NCBI GenBank assembly: GCA_050693155.1
Contig: JBOGWA010000096.1
Coordinates: 1 to 20,811, forward strand
Direction of reading: 5' to 3'
From: JBOGWA01 sp050693155
GTDB lineage: Bacteria > Actinomycetota > UBA4738 > CALAEC01
DNA: 20,811 nucleotides
Shown here: positions 1 through 7,763 of the stretch, piece by piece
Numbering within the stretch: position 1 is the first letter of the stretch
Layout of the letters: each line of letters opens with the position of its first letter
Notes under the pieces: model-generated
The model's input: only the letters and a program-made list of their open reading frames with translations
Databases searched by the model: none
Told to the model about the DNA's origin: nothing
Position numbers and translations under genes: made by a program

Positions 1-1307
1 CCATTCCCGAGGGCCCCGGTCCCGGCGGCATTCGTCCCGATGCTGTTTCCCCGGACGAAGTTGCCGGGGGCGTCAGAGATCTTCACTCCGTCGAAACCGT
101 TTGCCGAGATGAGATTCCCCGCACCAGCCGCGGCGCCGCCAATGGTGTTTCCCGTTGCGGCTAGGTTGCGGAGCTCCACCCCGTGGGATCCGTTTGCTAC
201 GGCGCCGTTCCCGGCGGCATTCGTCCCGATGTAGTTGCCCAGAACGACGTTGCTCATACCTCCGACGTGGATACGGATGCCATCAAGGCCATTTCCGGAG
301 ATGACGTTCCGGTCGGTGGCCGTCGATCCGCCGATCGTGTTCGAATCTCCATCGACAATCTCAATACCGTTCCCGCTATTCGGGATCGCTCCAGTGCCGG
401 CTGCGTTCGTCCCGATGAGGTTCCCCCGCACGGTGTTCGAGTCCGAGGTGTTGCCCTGGATCTCCACGCCGTCACTGCCGTTGCCGGAGATCACGTTGCC
501 CGGCCCGATCGTGTTCGAGGTCGTGCCCGAGTTGATGATGACCCCATCGGCTCCGTTTCCCAGATCCCCAGTCCCCAACGCATCCGTCCCGATGAGGTTG
601 CCCTGGACGAGGTTCCCCGTGCCCGTTGAGAACAGGTTCACACCGCTGCCGCTGTTGCTCGAGATGATGTTCCGGTCGGCCGGAACCGTTCCTCCGATCC
701 TGGTCATGTCCACGCCCGGGTGAAGTGCCACACCGTCGGCTGTGTTTCCGGGGCCCGCCGCGGTTCCCGCGGCGTTGGTCCCGATCAGGTTCCCAGCGAT
801 GATCGTCCCGTCGGCTTCGACATGAACTCCGATGCCGTCGAAGTTCCGGATGTTCAGACCTCTGATCACCGTCCCGGAGTCGGTTCCGATGTCGAGTCCG
901 CTGAAGGCTCCACCCGCACCGTCGAGTACGACGCTGATGGTTCCCGACCAAATCGTGTCGCTCGCGTTCGGAGCTGAGTCGGGCTCGCTGTACCCATTGA
1001 TCGTGACGGTGTCGGTGATGAAGGGAAGGTCCGTTGCTGGAGTGATGACGTGCGGTCCGGCGCCCGTGATCGAGAAGTTGATGACGTCATCGACCGCGCT
1101 GCTGTCGTTGGACTCCTGAATGGCCTCGCGAAGTGTGCAGACGACCCCCGCACCGGGGTCGCTGTCACACGTCCCCTCCGGAGACCCGTCTCCAGCGTCG
1201 CCTGTGTCGTTCACGGTGAACGTCACGGCGAAGGATGGCGCGGCGGTCCAGGGGAGGAACGCCGATACGACGGCTGCGACGAAAGCGATCCGGGTCCAGC
1301 GCCTCAT
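1..1307 (-). CDS. Secreted CSLREA-domain parallel beta-helix protein, 3' end cut off
   Basis: The reading frame starts at ATG 1307 behind a GAGGAGG ribosome binding site and stays open to the left edge (435 codons seen), so the C-terminus is missing. Residues 1-27 form a signal peptide (Arg-rich start, hydrophobic core, SFA cleavage site). Residues 28-70 match the CSLREA domain: FTVNDTGDAGD, two Cys and the signature CTLREAIQESN at 57-67. The rest is a beta-helix made of repeats such as NLIGTNAAGTG, NTIGG and NVISGNGxDGV. Proteins of this class are exported and surface-bound or released; the helix usually carries carbohydrate- or surface-binding faces, but no catalytic residues could be assigned. 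It lies 96 nt downstream of groEL on the same strand and could have its own promoter. The family call is firm; the function is unknown. Confidence 0.88.
   Translation of the reverse strand, partial: MRRWTRIAFVAAVVSAFLPWTAAPSFAVTFTVNDTGDAGDGSPEGTCDSDPGAGVVCTLREAIQESNDSSAVDDVINFSITGAGPHVITPATDLPFITDTVTINGYSEPDSAPNASDTIWSGTISVVLDGAGGAFSGLDIGTDSGTVIRGLNIRNFDGIGVHVEADGTIIAGNLIGTNAAGTAAGPGNTADGVALHPGVDMTRIGGTVPADRNIISSNSGSGVNLFSTGTGNLVQGNLIGTDALGTGDLGNGADGVIINSGTTSNTIGPGNVISGNGSDGVEIQGNTSDSNTVRGNLIGTNAAGTGAIPNSGNGIEIVDGDSNTIGGSTATDRNVISGNGLDGIRIHVGGMSNVVLGNYIGTNAAGNGAVANGSHGVELRNLAATGNTIGGAAAGAGNLISANGFDGVKISDAPGNFVRGNSIGTNAAGTGALGN
34..785 (-). repeat. Beta-helix coding repeats, period about 59-64 codons
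   Basis: On the plus strand the octamer GTCCCGAT, which encodes the IGT part of the NLIGTNAAG motif, recurs at 34, 223, 409, 586 and 778, giving spacings of 189, 186, 177 and 192 bp. The copies at 21-42 and 210-231 are identical over 22 bp. All spacings are multiples of three, so the repeat is constrained as protein. Each period contains one NxIGTxAxG turn, one NTIGG turn and one NVISGNG turn. Confidence 0.8.
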
Positions 1308-1403
1308 TGGGGCCTCCTCGTTGTCAGATGCTCTTATTTTTGGCGATCTGAAGGTACTTCAAACCCCCACGAGAAGGCGAATCCGACATTTCCGGCGCGC
1401 CCG

Positions 1404-3017
1404 CTAGTGCATGTGGCCGGCGTCCGCGGCGTCGTCCTCTTCCTCTTCGGGCTTCTCGACGACCGCGCTCTCCGTCGTGATGACCATGGCCGCGATGGAA
1501 GCAGCGTTCTCGAGCGCCGATCGCGTCACTTTTGCGGGATCGATGATCCCGGCCTTCATCAGGTCCACGTACTCGCCGGTGGCCGCGTCGAACCCCCTGG
1601 CGCCCTTCTCGGTTCGGAGCCGCTCGACCACGACCGAGCCCTCGAAACCCGCGTTCGACACGATGAGCCGCGCCGGGTCGGCGAGCGAGCGCAGGACGAT
1701 CTGAGCGCCCGTCGCCTCGTCGCCCTCCAGGCCGACCTTGCCGACGGCATCCTCGGCCCGGATCAGCGCGACGCCGCCGCCGGGAACGATCCCTTCTTCG
1801 ACCGCGGCCTTGGTGGCGGAGACCGCGTCCTCGATCCGGTGCTTCTTCTCCTTCAGCTCGATTTCCGTGGCCGCGCCGACCTTGATCACGGCGATGCCGC
1901 CGGCCAGCTTGGCGAGGCGCTCCTGAAGCTTCTCGCGGTCCCAGTCAGAGTCGGTGCGCTCGATCTCTGCCCGGATCTGGTTGATGCGGCCCTTCACGTC
2001 CGCGACCTTGCCGCCCCCCTCGACGATCGTCGTGTTGTCCTTCGTCACGAGGACTTTCCGGGCCTTGCCCAGCATGTCGAGACCGACGCTCTCGAGCTTC
2101 AGTCCGACCTCCTCGGAAATGACCTGGCCGCCGGTGAGGACCGCCATGTCCTCGAGCATCGCCTTCCGACGATCTCCGAACCCGGGAGCCTTCACCGCAA
2201 CCGCGTTGATCGTCCCGCGGAGCTTGTTCACGACGAGGGTCGCGAGCGCCTCACCCTCGACGTCCTCGGCGACGACGACCAATGGTTTCCCTCCCTGGGT
2301 CGTCTTCTCCAGCAGCGGGAGGAGGTCCTGGATGCTCGAGATCTTTCCTCCGGAGAGAAGGATGAACGGCTCCTCGAGCACGGCTTCCTGCCGCTCGGGG
2401 TCGGTCACGAAGTACGGGGAGATGAAGCCCTTGTCGAACTGCATCCCCTCGACGAACTCGAGCTCCATCCCGAACGTCTGCGACTCCTCGACGGTGACGA
2501 CGCCGTCCTTGCCGACCTTGTCCAGGGCCTCGGCGATGACCTCACCGACCGCGGGGTCGGCGGCCGAGATCGTCGCGACGTGAGCCACGTCTTCCTTCCC
2601 AGCGACGTCACGGGCCTGCTTGCCGAGCGACTCGACGACCGCGGCGACGGCCTTCTCGATCCCGCGTTTGAGCGCCATGGGGTTCGCTCCGGCCGTGACG
2701 TTCCGCATCCCCAAACGGACCATCGAGCGAGCGAGCACCGTCGCCGTCGTGGTTCCGTCCCCGGCGACGTCGTTCGTCTTCGTCGCGGCCTCCTTCGCGA
2801 GCTGCGCCCCGAGGTTCTCCCAGGGGTCCTCGAGCTCGACCTCTTTCGCGATCGTCACGCCGTCGTTCGTGATGACCGGCGCACCCCAGGACTTGTCGAG
2901 GACCACGTTCCGGCCCTTTGGACCGAGGGTGACCGAGACGGCGTCGGCCAGGCGATCGACGCCGGCCTGGATCGCGCGGCGCGCGTCGGCGTGGAACTTC
3001 AGCACCTTTGCAGGCAT
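1404..3017 (-). CDS. groL: 60 kDa chaperonin GroEL
   Basis: This is the ATP-driven protein-folding chamber subunit that works with GroES in the cytoplasm. The 537-residue protein is close to the usual ~540. It has the N-terminal LGPKGRNVVLDK and ITNDGVTIAKE segments, the nucleotide loop GDGTTTAT with catalytic Asp87, the late equatorial segment RIEDAVSATKAAVEEG and the PGGGVAL motif. AGGAGG lies just upstream of ATG 3017, and groES ends 37 nt before it, so the pair is one CIRCE-controlled transcript. The C-terminal tail is odd: instead of a Gly-Gly-Met repeat it is acidic (EEEEDD) and ends in DAGHMH. Mycobacterial GroEL1, also next to groES, has a His-containing tail; this tail is shorter, so equivalence is uncertain. 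Confidence 0.98.
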   Translation of the reverse strand: MPAKVLKFHADARRAIQAGVDRLADAVSVTLGPKGRNVVLDKSWGAPVITNDGVTIAKEVELEDPWENLGAQLAKEAATKTNDVAGDGTTTATVLARSMVRLGMRNVTAGANPMALKRGIEKAVAAVVESLGKQARDVAGKEDVAHVATISAADPAVGEVIAEALDKVGKDGVVTVEESQTFGMELEFVEGMQFDKGFISPYFVTDPERQEAVLEEPFILLSGGKISSIQDLLPLLEKTTQGGKPLVVVAEDVEGEALATLVVNKLRGTINAVAVKAPGFGDRRKAMLEDMAVLTGGQVISEEVGLKLESVGLDMLGKARKVLVTKDNTTIVEGGGKVADVKGRINQIRAEIERTDSDWDREKLQERLAKLAGGIAVIKVGAATEIELKEKKHRIEDAVSATKAAVEEGIVPGGGVALIRAEDAVGKVGLEGDEATGAQIVLRSLADPARLIVSNAGFEGSVVVERLRTEKGARGFDAATGEYVDLMKAGIIDPAKVTRSALENAASIAAMVITTESAVVEKPEEEEDDAADAGHMH

Positions 3018-3054
3018 GCGAAAAACCTCCTAACGAGGATCGGAAAGGCTGGGG

Positions 3055-3393
3055 CTACTTCTTGCGGCCGGACTTCTTCGCGGCCGGCTTCGAGGACTTC
3101 CCTCCGCCGACGATCGCGAGGATGTCGCGGGCCGACAGCACGAGGTAGTCCTCCCCGCCGACCTTCACCTCGGTCCCGCCGTACTTGGAGTAGAGCACCC
3201 GGTCGCCCTCGGATACGTCCATGGGGACCCGCTGCCCCTCCTCGAAGCGGCCCGGGCCGACGGCGACCACGGCGCCTTCCTGGGGCTTCTCCTTCGCCGT
3301 GTCGGGGATGACGATGCCGGAGATGGTTACCTCGTCCTCTTCCTCGGGGCGGACGACGACCCGGTCTTCGAGCGGCTCAAGTCCGAACGCCAT
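3055..3393 (-). CDS. groS: 10 kDa co-chaperonin GroES
   Basis: GroES forms the heptameric lid of the GroEL chamber. The 112-residue product shows the family landmarks in order: LEPLEDRVVVRP at the start, the mobile loop around TISGIVIPDTAKEKPQEG, VVAVGPG, GDRVLYSKYGGTEVK and the closing YLVLSARDILAIV. Typical GroES ends a few residues after that last motif; here a basic tail of about 17 residues follows (GGGKSSKPAAKKSGRKK). AAGGAGGAAGCC stands just before ATG 3393. It is the first gene after the CIRCE operator and its sigma-70-type promoter, and it is followed 37 nt later by groEL. Confidence 0.98.
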   Translation of the reverse strand: MAFGLEPLEDRVVVRPEEEDEVTISGIVIPDTAKEKPQEGAVVAVGPGRFEEGQRVPMDVSEGDRVLYSKYGGTEVKVGGEDYLVLSARDILAIVGGGKSSKPAAKKSGRKK

Positions 3394-3414
3394 GGCTTCC
3401 TCCTTCAGTCTCGA

Positions 3415-3441
3415 TTAGCACTCTCGATCAGTGAGTGCTAA
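3415..3441 (-). promoter_or_regulatory. CIRCE operator (HrcA binding site) of groESL
   Basis: TTAGCACTC, nine bases, GAGTGCTAA: a perfect match to the CIRCE inverted repeat bound by the heat-shock repressor HrcA. It lies 21 nt upstream of the groES start and just downstream of the -10 box, overlapping the expected transcription start. This predicts HrcA repression at normal temperature and induction on heat stress. No hrcA gene is in this window. Confidence 0.97.
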
Positions 3442-3443
3442 TG

Positions 3444-3473
3444 AGTCTAGCCGAGTGGGCCGAAACCTGGCAA
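3444..3473 (-). promoter_or_regulatory. Sigma-70-type promoter of groESL
   Basis: On the minus strand TTGCCA (3468-3473) and TAGACT (3444-3449) are separated by 18 nt, a good housekeeping -35/-10 pair. The -10 box sits immediately before the CIRCE element, the usual arrangement for HrcA-repressed groE operons. Confidence 0.75.
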
Positions 3474-3484
3474 GCCCGGCCCGC

Positions 3485-4444
3485 TCAGGCTCCTCGGAGC
3501 GAATCCACCGTCTGGCGAAGGCCGTCCTCGAGCTGCGTCCACGGCTTCCAGCCCAGCTCGGCGTCCGCCAGAGACGGATCGACGGCGCTCCGTGGAACCT
3601 CCCCCGGAGGAAGCGGGCCGAACTCGGGCTCGCCTGCGAAGCCGACGATGTCGGCGAGCAGCCGGAGGAGCTGGTGCACGCTCGTCTCGAGGCCGGTGCC
3701 CACATTGATCAGACGTCCCGATCCTTGATCGGCCGCAAGCGCCAGCGCGTGGACGGCATCGTCGACGAACACGTAGTCCCGAGTTTGGGCGCCGTCGCCG
3801 AAGATCGTCGGCGTCTCTCCCGCGAGCATCTTGCTCGCAAAGATCGCGACCACGCCCGCTTCCCCGCTCGGGTCCTGCCGCGGGCCGTAGACGTTCGCGA
3901 GCGCGAGCAGCGTGAAGTCGAGGCCCCCCGCGTCCCGGTAGTAGCGGAGATAGTCCCAAGAAACCTTCTTCGAGATCCCGTAGGGTGTCGTCGGGTGGCT
4001 CCCGGCAGCCGCGGTCTCCCTGGCCGGCAATCGGCGAGGGACGCCGTAGATCGTGCCACCGGAGCCGGCGACGACGGCCTTTCGCGTGCCGGAGCGAACC
4101 GCGGCCTGGAGAACGTTCAGCGTCCCCAGGATGTTCACCTCGGCGTCGCGACTCGGATCCTCGAGCGACGGCCGAACGGCCGACGCGGCCGCCAGATGCA
4201 TCACCACCTCCGGCCGCTCGTGATCGAAGAGCTTCGGGATCTCCTCGCCGCGGATGTCGAGGTTCTGAAAGGTGAACGCTTTTCCGTACGAGCGCGCCTC
4301 CGCGAGATTCGCGATGTGCCCGGTCGAAAGGTCATCCACGCCGACGACCCGCCAGCCCTCGGCGAGCAGCCGGTCGCAGAGATGCGAGCCGATGAAACCG
4401 GCCGCACCCGTGACGAGAGCACGACGCTCCGCTTGGTCGCTCAC
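3485..4444 (-). CDS. NAD-dependent epimerase/dehydratase (extended SDR, GalE-like)
   Basis: This 319-residue protein is an extended short-chain dehydrogenase/reductase that most likely acts on a nucleotide sugar. The NAD-binding Rossmann motif GAAGFIG is at 13-19, the acidic residues VDDLS follow beta2 near 36-40, the active-site segment SGGTIYG is at 128-134 and the catalytic pair is Tyr155/Lys159 (YGISK). Later motifs NVYGPRQ, GDGAQTRDYVFVDDAV and INVGTG are typical of UDP-glucose 4-epimerase and related dehydratases; the exact substrate cannot be told from this. Its ATG overlaps the tsaD stop by 4 nt, so it is translationally coupled as the last gene of the long operon. The groES promoter begins right after its stop. 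Confidence 0.88.
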   Translation of the reverse strand: MSDQAERRALVTGAAGFIGSHLCDRLLAEGWRVVGVDDLSTGHIANLAEARSYGKAFTFQNLDIRGEEIPKLFDHERPEVVMHLAAASAVRPSLEDPSRDAEVNILGTLNVLQAAVRSGTRKAVVAGSGGTIYGVPRRLPARETAAAGSHPTTPYGISKKVSWDYLRYYRDAGGLDFTLLALANVYGPRQDPSGEAGVVAIFASKMLAGETPTIFGDGAQTRDYVFVDDAVHALALAADQGSGRLINVGTGLETSVHQLLRLLADIVGFAGEPEFGPLPPGEVPRSAVDPSLADAELGWKPWTQLEDGLRQTVDSLRGA

Positions 4445-5451
4445 GAAAGTGGAAGACTCGGGTCGGCCTCGACGTCGAAGCCCGACCGCTCACCCCGTTC
4501 CAGCCGGGAGGAGCCCGCGCACGCGATCATCGCGGCGTTGTCCGTGCACAGCTCGGGCGCCGGATACTCGAGCCGGATCCCTCGCCGCTCGGCTTCCTCG
4601 GACATCCTCGAGCGAAGACGGGAGTTCGCGATGACGCCACCACCGAGGAGCACCGTCGCCACGTTGCACGACTCCGCGGCGGCCATCGTCTTCTGGACCT
4701 GGACGTCGACGATCGCCTCCTGGAAGGATGCGGCGACGTCGGGGGCCGAGACCTCCTTCCCCGCGTCGCGTTCCTTCCGGACGTGGCGGACCACCGCGGT
4801 CTTGAGGCCCGAGAGCGAGAAGTCGAAGTCTCCGGATCCCGCCATCGCTCGGGGAAACTCGATCGCGGCCGGATCGCCCTCCTGAGCGAGGAGGTCGAGC
4901 GCCGGACCGCCCGGATACTCGAGCCCGAGGAAGCGCGCGATCTTGTCGAACGCCTCGCCGGCCGCGTCGTCGAGCGTCTGTCCGAGGATCTCGTAGCGAT
5001 GCTCCTCCGGGATGTGTACGAGAAGGGTGTGACCGCCGGAAACGAGCAGACAGACGTACGGAGGCTCCGGGCGGCCGTCCCGAGGATCGAGGAAGTTCGC
5101 GTAGATGTGGCCCTCGAGATGGTTCACCGCGATCAGCGGCGCCCCGAGGGCGAGCGCGATTCCCTTCGCCGTGGCGAGGCCGACGAGAAGCGCGCCGATG
5201 AGACCCGGCCCGCGCGTTACCGCGACCCCTTCGATGTCGGACCAGCCACTCCCGGACTTCTCGAGAGCCAACGCCAACACCCCGTTCAGCCGCTCGAGGT
5301 GAGCCCGCGAAGCCAGCTCGGGGACCACACCGCCGAAACGAGCGTGAATGTGGTGCTGGCTCGCGAGCACGTTCGCGCGAACCGTGCTTCCGTTCTCGAC
5401 GATCGCGGCTGCGGTCTCGTCGCACGATGTCTCGATACCGAGGACGTTCAC
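4441..5451 (-). CDS. tsaD: tRNA N6-adenosine threonylcarbamoyltransferase TsaD
   Basis: TsaD transfers the threonylcarbamoyl group onto A37 of ANN-decoding tRNAs (t6A), working with TsaB and TsaE, both encoded just upstream. The 336-residue product has normal length. It begins MNVLGIETSCDET, carries the metal-binding pair His111/His115 in NHLEGH, the phosphate motif VSGGHT near 138-142, the GLEYPGGPALD segment, and Asp304 in CTDNAAMIA as the third metal ligand. The Kae1/OSGEP family is universal, and this copy looks intact. It overlaps rimI upstream and the epimerase downstream by 4 nt each, so it is coupled within the operon. Confidence 0.98.
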   Translation of the reverse strand: MNVLGIETSCDETAAAIVENGSTVRANVLASQHHIHARFGGVVPELASRAHLERLNGVLALALEKSGSGWSDIEGVAVTRGPGLIGALLVGLATAKGIALALGAPLIAVNHLEGHIYANFLDPRDGRPEPPYVCLLVSGGHTLLVHIPEEHRYEILGQTLDDAAGEAFDKIARFLGLEYPGGPALDLLAQEGDPAAIEFPRAMAGSGDFDFSLSGLKTAVVRHVRKERDAGKEVSAPDVAASFQEAIVDVQVQKTMAAAESCNVATVLLGGGVIANSRLRSRMSEEAERRGIRLEYPAPELCTDNAAMIACAGSSRLERGERSGFDVEADPSLPLS

Positions 5452-6002
5452 GCTCTGTCCTCCGAGGCTCTCGGGATGCTCGCCGTCAGGCGCGCGAGCA
5501 GGCGAGAATACGCGGCGCTCCGGATCTCATCGACCCACATGATGAGCGCGTCTTCGCCCGTCTCCTGGTAGTAGCCCTTGCGCACCCCGATCGGGCGAAA
5601 CCCGAACTGCCCGTACATGCGCTGGGCCGGCCAGTTCGCGGTCCGAACCTCGAGCGAGATGGAGTCCGCACCCAGCTCTCGGGCGCGCACCACGAGGACG
5701 TGCAGCACCCGCGAGCCGACCTTTCGCCTGCGCCACTCCGGGTCGACGGCGAGCGTCGTGATGTGACATTCCTCACCGTGCCACATCATGCCGCCGTACC
5801 CAACGACCTCCCCGGCGGCAAGCGCGACGAGGTAGACGCGGCTCGGACCGAGCCGGATCTCCGAGAGGAACAGGCTCTGGCTCCACGGGCGCGGGTAGAC
5901 CTGGCGCTCGATCGCCATCACGCCGCGGACGTGTCGCCGCCGCATGGGCGTGATCTCGATATCAGCCGCTTCGGGCTCGAGCGTTCCAGTCGATCTTCGC
6001 AT
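5448..6002 (-). CDS. rimI: GNAT N-acetyltransferase, RimI-type
   Basis: RimI-type enzymes use acetyl-CoA to acetylate protein N-termini, classically ribosomal protein S18. The 184-residue frame shows the GNAT fold: ITPMRRRHVRGVMAIERQVYPRPWS at the start, the VxGYGGM strand, ITTLAVDPEWRRRKVGSRVL with the acetyl-CoA pyrophosphate loop, and NWPAQRMYGQFGF with the late conserved Tyr. I chose ATG 6002, which overlaps tsaB by 41 nt, because the conserved first strand (IEITPM) would be lost with the internal ATG at 5945, and AGGAAA stands upstream. The position between tsaB and tsaD is the common bacterial arrangement. The substrate is inferred from family only. Confidence 0.93.
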   Translation of the reverse strand: MRRSTGTLEPEAADIEITPMRRRHVRGVMAIERQVYPRPWSQSLFLSEIRLGPSRVYLVALAAGEVVGYGGMMWHGEECHITTLAVDPEWRRRKVGSRVLHVLVVRARELGADSISLEVRTANWPAQRMYGQFGFRPIGVRKGYYQETGEDALIMWVDEIRSAAYSRLLARLTASIPRASEDRA

Positions 6003-6666
6003 CGGGTTTCCTGATGTAGAGCGGCGTCACCTCGGCCGGGCGGGATGTCTCCTCCCGGATGAAGCGTGGGAGAGCGAGCTCCATGAGCGCAACCGCCTGA
6101 GGGAACGCATGGGCAACGGAGGCGAACTCGAGATGCGGGCCCGCGCCGGCGAGCTCGCGTTGGTAGACGAGAGCGCCGTCCCCGACGAGCAGGACTTCCT
6201 CCGGCGAGACCTGTAGGTCCGCCGCGAGCCGGTCCGGCGAGCCGACGCCGAACCCGGCCTCGCGCGTCACGCCGCCGGGAACCGGTTGATAGAACGCGGA
6301 GTAGACCTCGCCGCGCTTCGCGTCGATCACCGCACAGATTCGGTTCCGGGTGTAGCGGACATCGAAGGCGAGGACGTCGAGCGAGCTGATCCCGACAACC
6401 GGAAGAGACAATACCTGCGCGATCGCGCGGGCCGTCGCCACACCGACCCGAAGACCCGTGAACGAACCGGGGCCGAGCCCGACGGCGACGCCACCGATCT
6501 GGGCAAGCTCGATCTCCGACCACTCGAGAAGGTGATCGATCGCGGGCCCGACGATCTCGGTGTGACCGCGTCCCCAGGCGACCTGCGCCGCGGCGATCAC
6601 GCCCTGATCCGTTCCGAGGGCGACCGTCGTCTGCGGGGTCGACGTCTCGATCGCGAGAACGAGCAC
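5962..6666 (-). CDS. tsaB: t6A biosynthesis protein TsaB
   Basis: TsaB is the inactive paralogue that scaffolds TsaD in the t6A-forming complex. The frame can be read further upstream, but I place the start at GTG 6666: it gives the canonical N-terminus VLVLAIETSTPQTTVAL and its first base is the last base of the tsaE stop codon (TAGTG). The 234-residue product has the motif VGLGPGSFTGLRVGVATARAIA, then IDAKRGEVYSAFY. It lacks the His pair of TsaD, as expected. The extra upstream residues of a longer reading would lie inside tsaE and resemble no TsaB. Confidence 0.95.
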   Translation of the reverse strand: MLVLAIETSTPQTTVALGTDQGVIAAAQVAWGRGHTEIVGPAIDHLLEWSEIELAQIGGVAVGLGPGSFTGLRVGVATARAIAQVLSLPVVGISSLDVLAFDVRYTRNRICAVIDAKRGEVYSAFYQPVPGGVTREAGFGVGSPDRLAADLQVSPEEVLLVGDGALVYQRELAGAGPHLEFASVAHAFPQAVALMELALPRFIREETSRPAEVTPLYIRKPDAKIDWNARARSG

Positions 6667-7163
6667 TACGCCACGCTCCAGGGACCGACGACCGCCTCGA
6701 CCCGCTCCCAGCGCGAGGTCCACGACGGGCCTCGGCCCGCGACGACGAGGGCCCTCGTCTCCTCGCCGCCTTCCAGGGTGAGCTCGATGTCGAGGCGTTC
6801 CTCGGGGAGCACGGCTTCGACCGCGCTCCCCCACTCGACGAAGACGACCCCGTGAGGGTCGAGGAAGTCCTCAAATCCCAGGTCGAGAACCTCGTGGAGT
6901 CGATCCAAGCGGTAGACGTCCACGTGGTAGATGGGAACCTGCCCGGATCGGTATTCGCGGACGAGGACGAAGGTCGGAGACGTCACCGGCTCGGTGACGC
7001 CCAGCGCCTCCGCGGCGCCCTGGACGAACGTCGTCTTTCCGGCGCCGAGATCCCCGGCGAGGCTCACGACGTCGCCCGGACCGAGGAGCTCCGCGATCGC
7101 CCCGGCCACCTTCTTCGTTTCCTCGGCTGCGCTCGTCGCGAGCGCGATGCGCGCGGACCGCAT
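6666..7163 (-). CDS. tsaE: tRNA t6A biosynthesis ATPase TsaE
   Basis: TsaE is the ATPase that resets the TsaB-TsaD complex between catalytic rounds. In this 165-residue protein the Walker A motif GDLGAGKTT is at 37-45, followed by VTSPTFVLVREY, the HVDVYRL segment near 79-85 and VVFVEWGSAVEAVLP, all standard for the family. ATG 7163 follows directly after the TAG stop of the uracil-DNA glycosylase gene with no spacer. The C-terminal ~30 residues are less conserved, with several Trp. Confidence 0.97.
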   Translation of the reverse strand: MRSARIALATSAAEETKKVAGAIAELLGPGDVVSLAGDLGAGKTTFVQGAAEALGVTEPVTSPTFVLVREYRSGQVPIYHVDVYRLDRLHEVLDLGFEDFLDPHGVVFVEWGSAVEAVLPEERLDIELTLEGGEETRALVVAGRGPSWTSRWERVEAVVGPWSVA

Positions 7164-7763
7164 CTAGAAGAGTCCGGGCTGTTCGGCGGAGACGGGCCTC
7201 GGCTCCCCGAGCGCCTCTTTGATCGAAGCGAAGTCCGCCTGGAGACCCTTCATCGTCGGGCTGGCGTCTCCGCCCCCGTGGAGCACCGCCGCCGGGTGGT
7301 AGGTCGGGATCACCGTCCGGCCCTTCCAGACGTGTCGCTCGCCTCGAACCCGAGAGATCGCCGCCGGCTTCTCAAGGACGAAGCGTGTCGCGAAGTTCCC
7401 GAGGGTCACGATGACCTTCGGGTCGACGAGGTCGATCTGCTCGAGGAGCCACGGCGTGCACGACTCGATCTCGTCGGGAAGCGGATCGCGGTTCCCGGGC
7501 GGACGACACATCACGACGTTGACGATCCTCACGTCCTCGCGCGCGAGACCGATGTCGGAGAGCAGGCGGTTGAGGAGCTGGCCGGCCGCGCCGACGAATG
7601 GGAGCCCCTGCTTGTCCTCGTGGAATCCCGGCGCCTCGCCGATGAACATGAGGTCGGCGGTGGGACTCCCGTCGGCGTACACCACTTGAGTGCGGCCGTG
7701 GGAGAGTCGACACTTCGTGCAGGTCGACGCTTCCCGCGCGGCCTCTTCGAGCGTCCGGCTCAT
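7164..7763 (-). CDS. Family 4 (Fe-S) uracil-DNA glycosylase
   Basis: This enzyme removes uracil from DNA at the start of base excision repair. The 199-residue product carries the four cysteines expected to bind the 4Fe-4S cluster (Cys15, Cys18, Cys86, Cys102), motif A GEAPGFHEDKQGLPFVG from residue 42, NVVMCRPPGNRDP, and the closing HPAAVL at 156-161, which points to family 4 rather than family 5. The start ATG 7763 gives MSRTLEEAAREASTCTKC and overlaps the upstream peptidase stop by 4 nt. A longer reading back to 7889 would add 42 Arg/Gly-rich residues lying inside the peptidase gene and is not believed. Confidence 0.95.
   Translation of the reverse strand: MSRTLEEAAREASTCTKCRLSHGRTQVVYADGSPTADLMFIGEAPGFHEDKQGLPFVGAAGQLLNRLLSDIGLAREDVRIVNVVMCRPPGNRDPLPDEIESCTPWLLEQIDLVDPKVIVTLGNFATRFVLEKPAAISRVRGERHVWKGRTVIPTYHPAAVLHGGGDASPTMKGLQADFASIKEALGEPRPVSAEQPGLF

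Noticed and set aside
1349..1361. Short inverted repeat TGAAG-GTA-CTTCA between groEL and the CSLREA gene
   Set aside because: Five-base arms are too short for a terminator or a convincing operator and there is no adjacent T-run.
1050..3311. Long open frame on the plus strand across groEL and groES
   Set aside because: It is exactly antisense to two certain genes, is Arg/Asp/Leu-rich with no known motif, and is the usual product of GC-rich codon bias.
6667..6834. Upstream extension of tsaB through the tsaE gene
   Set aside because: The added residues are Arg/Gly-rich, overlap tsaE and are absent from the TsaB family; GTG 6666 gives the canonical start.
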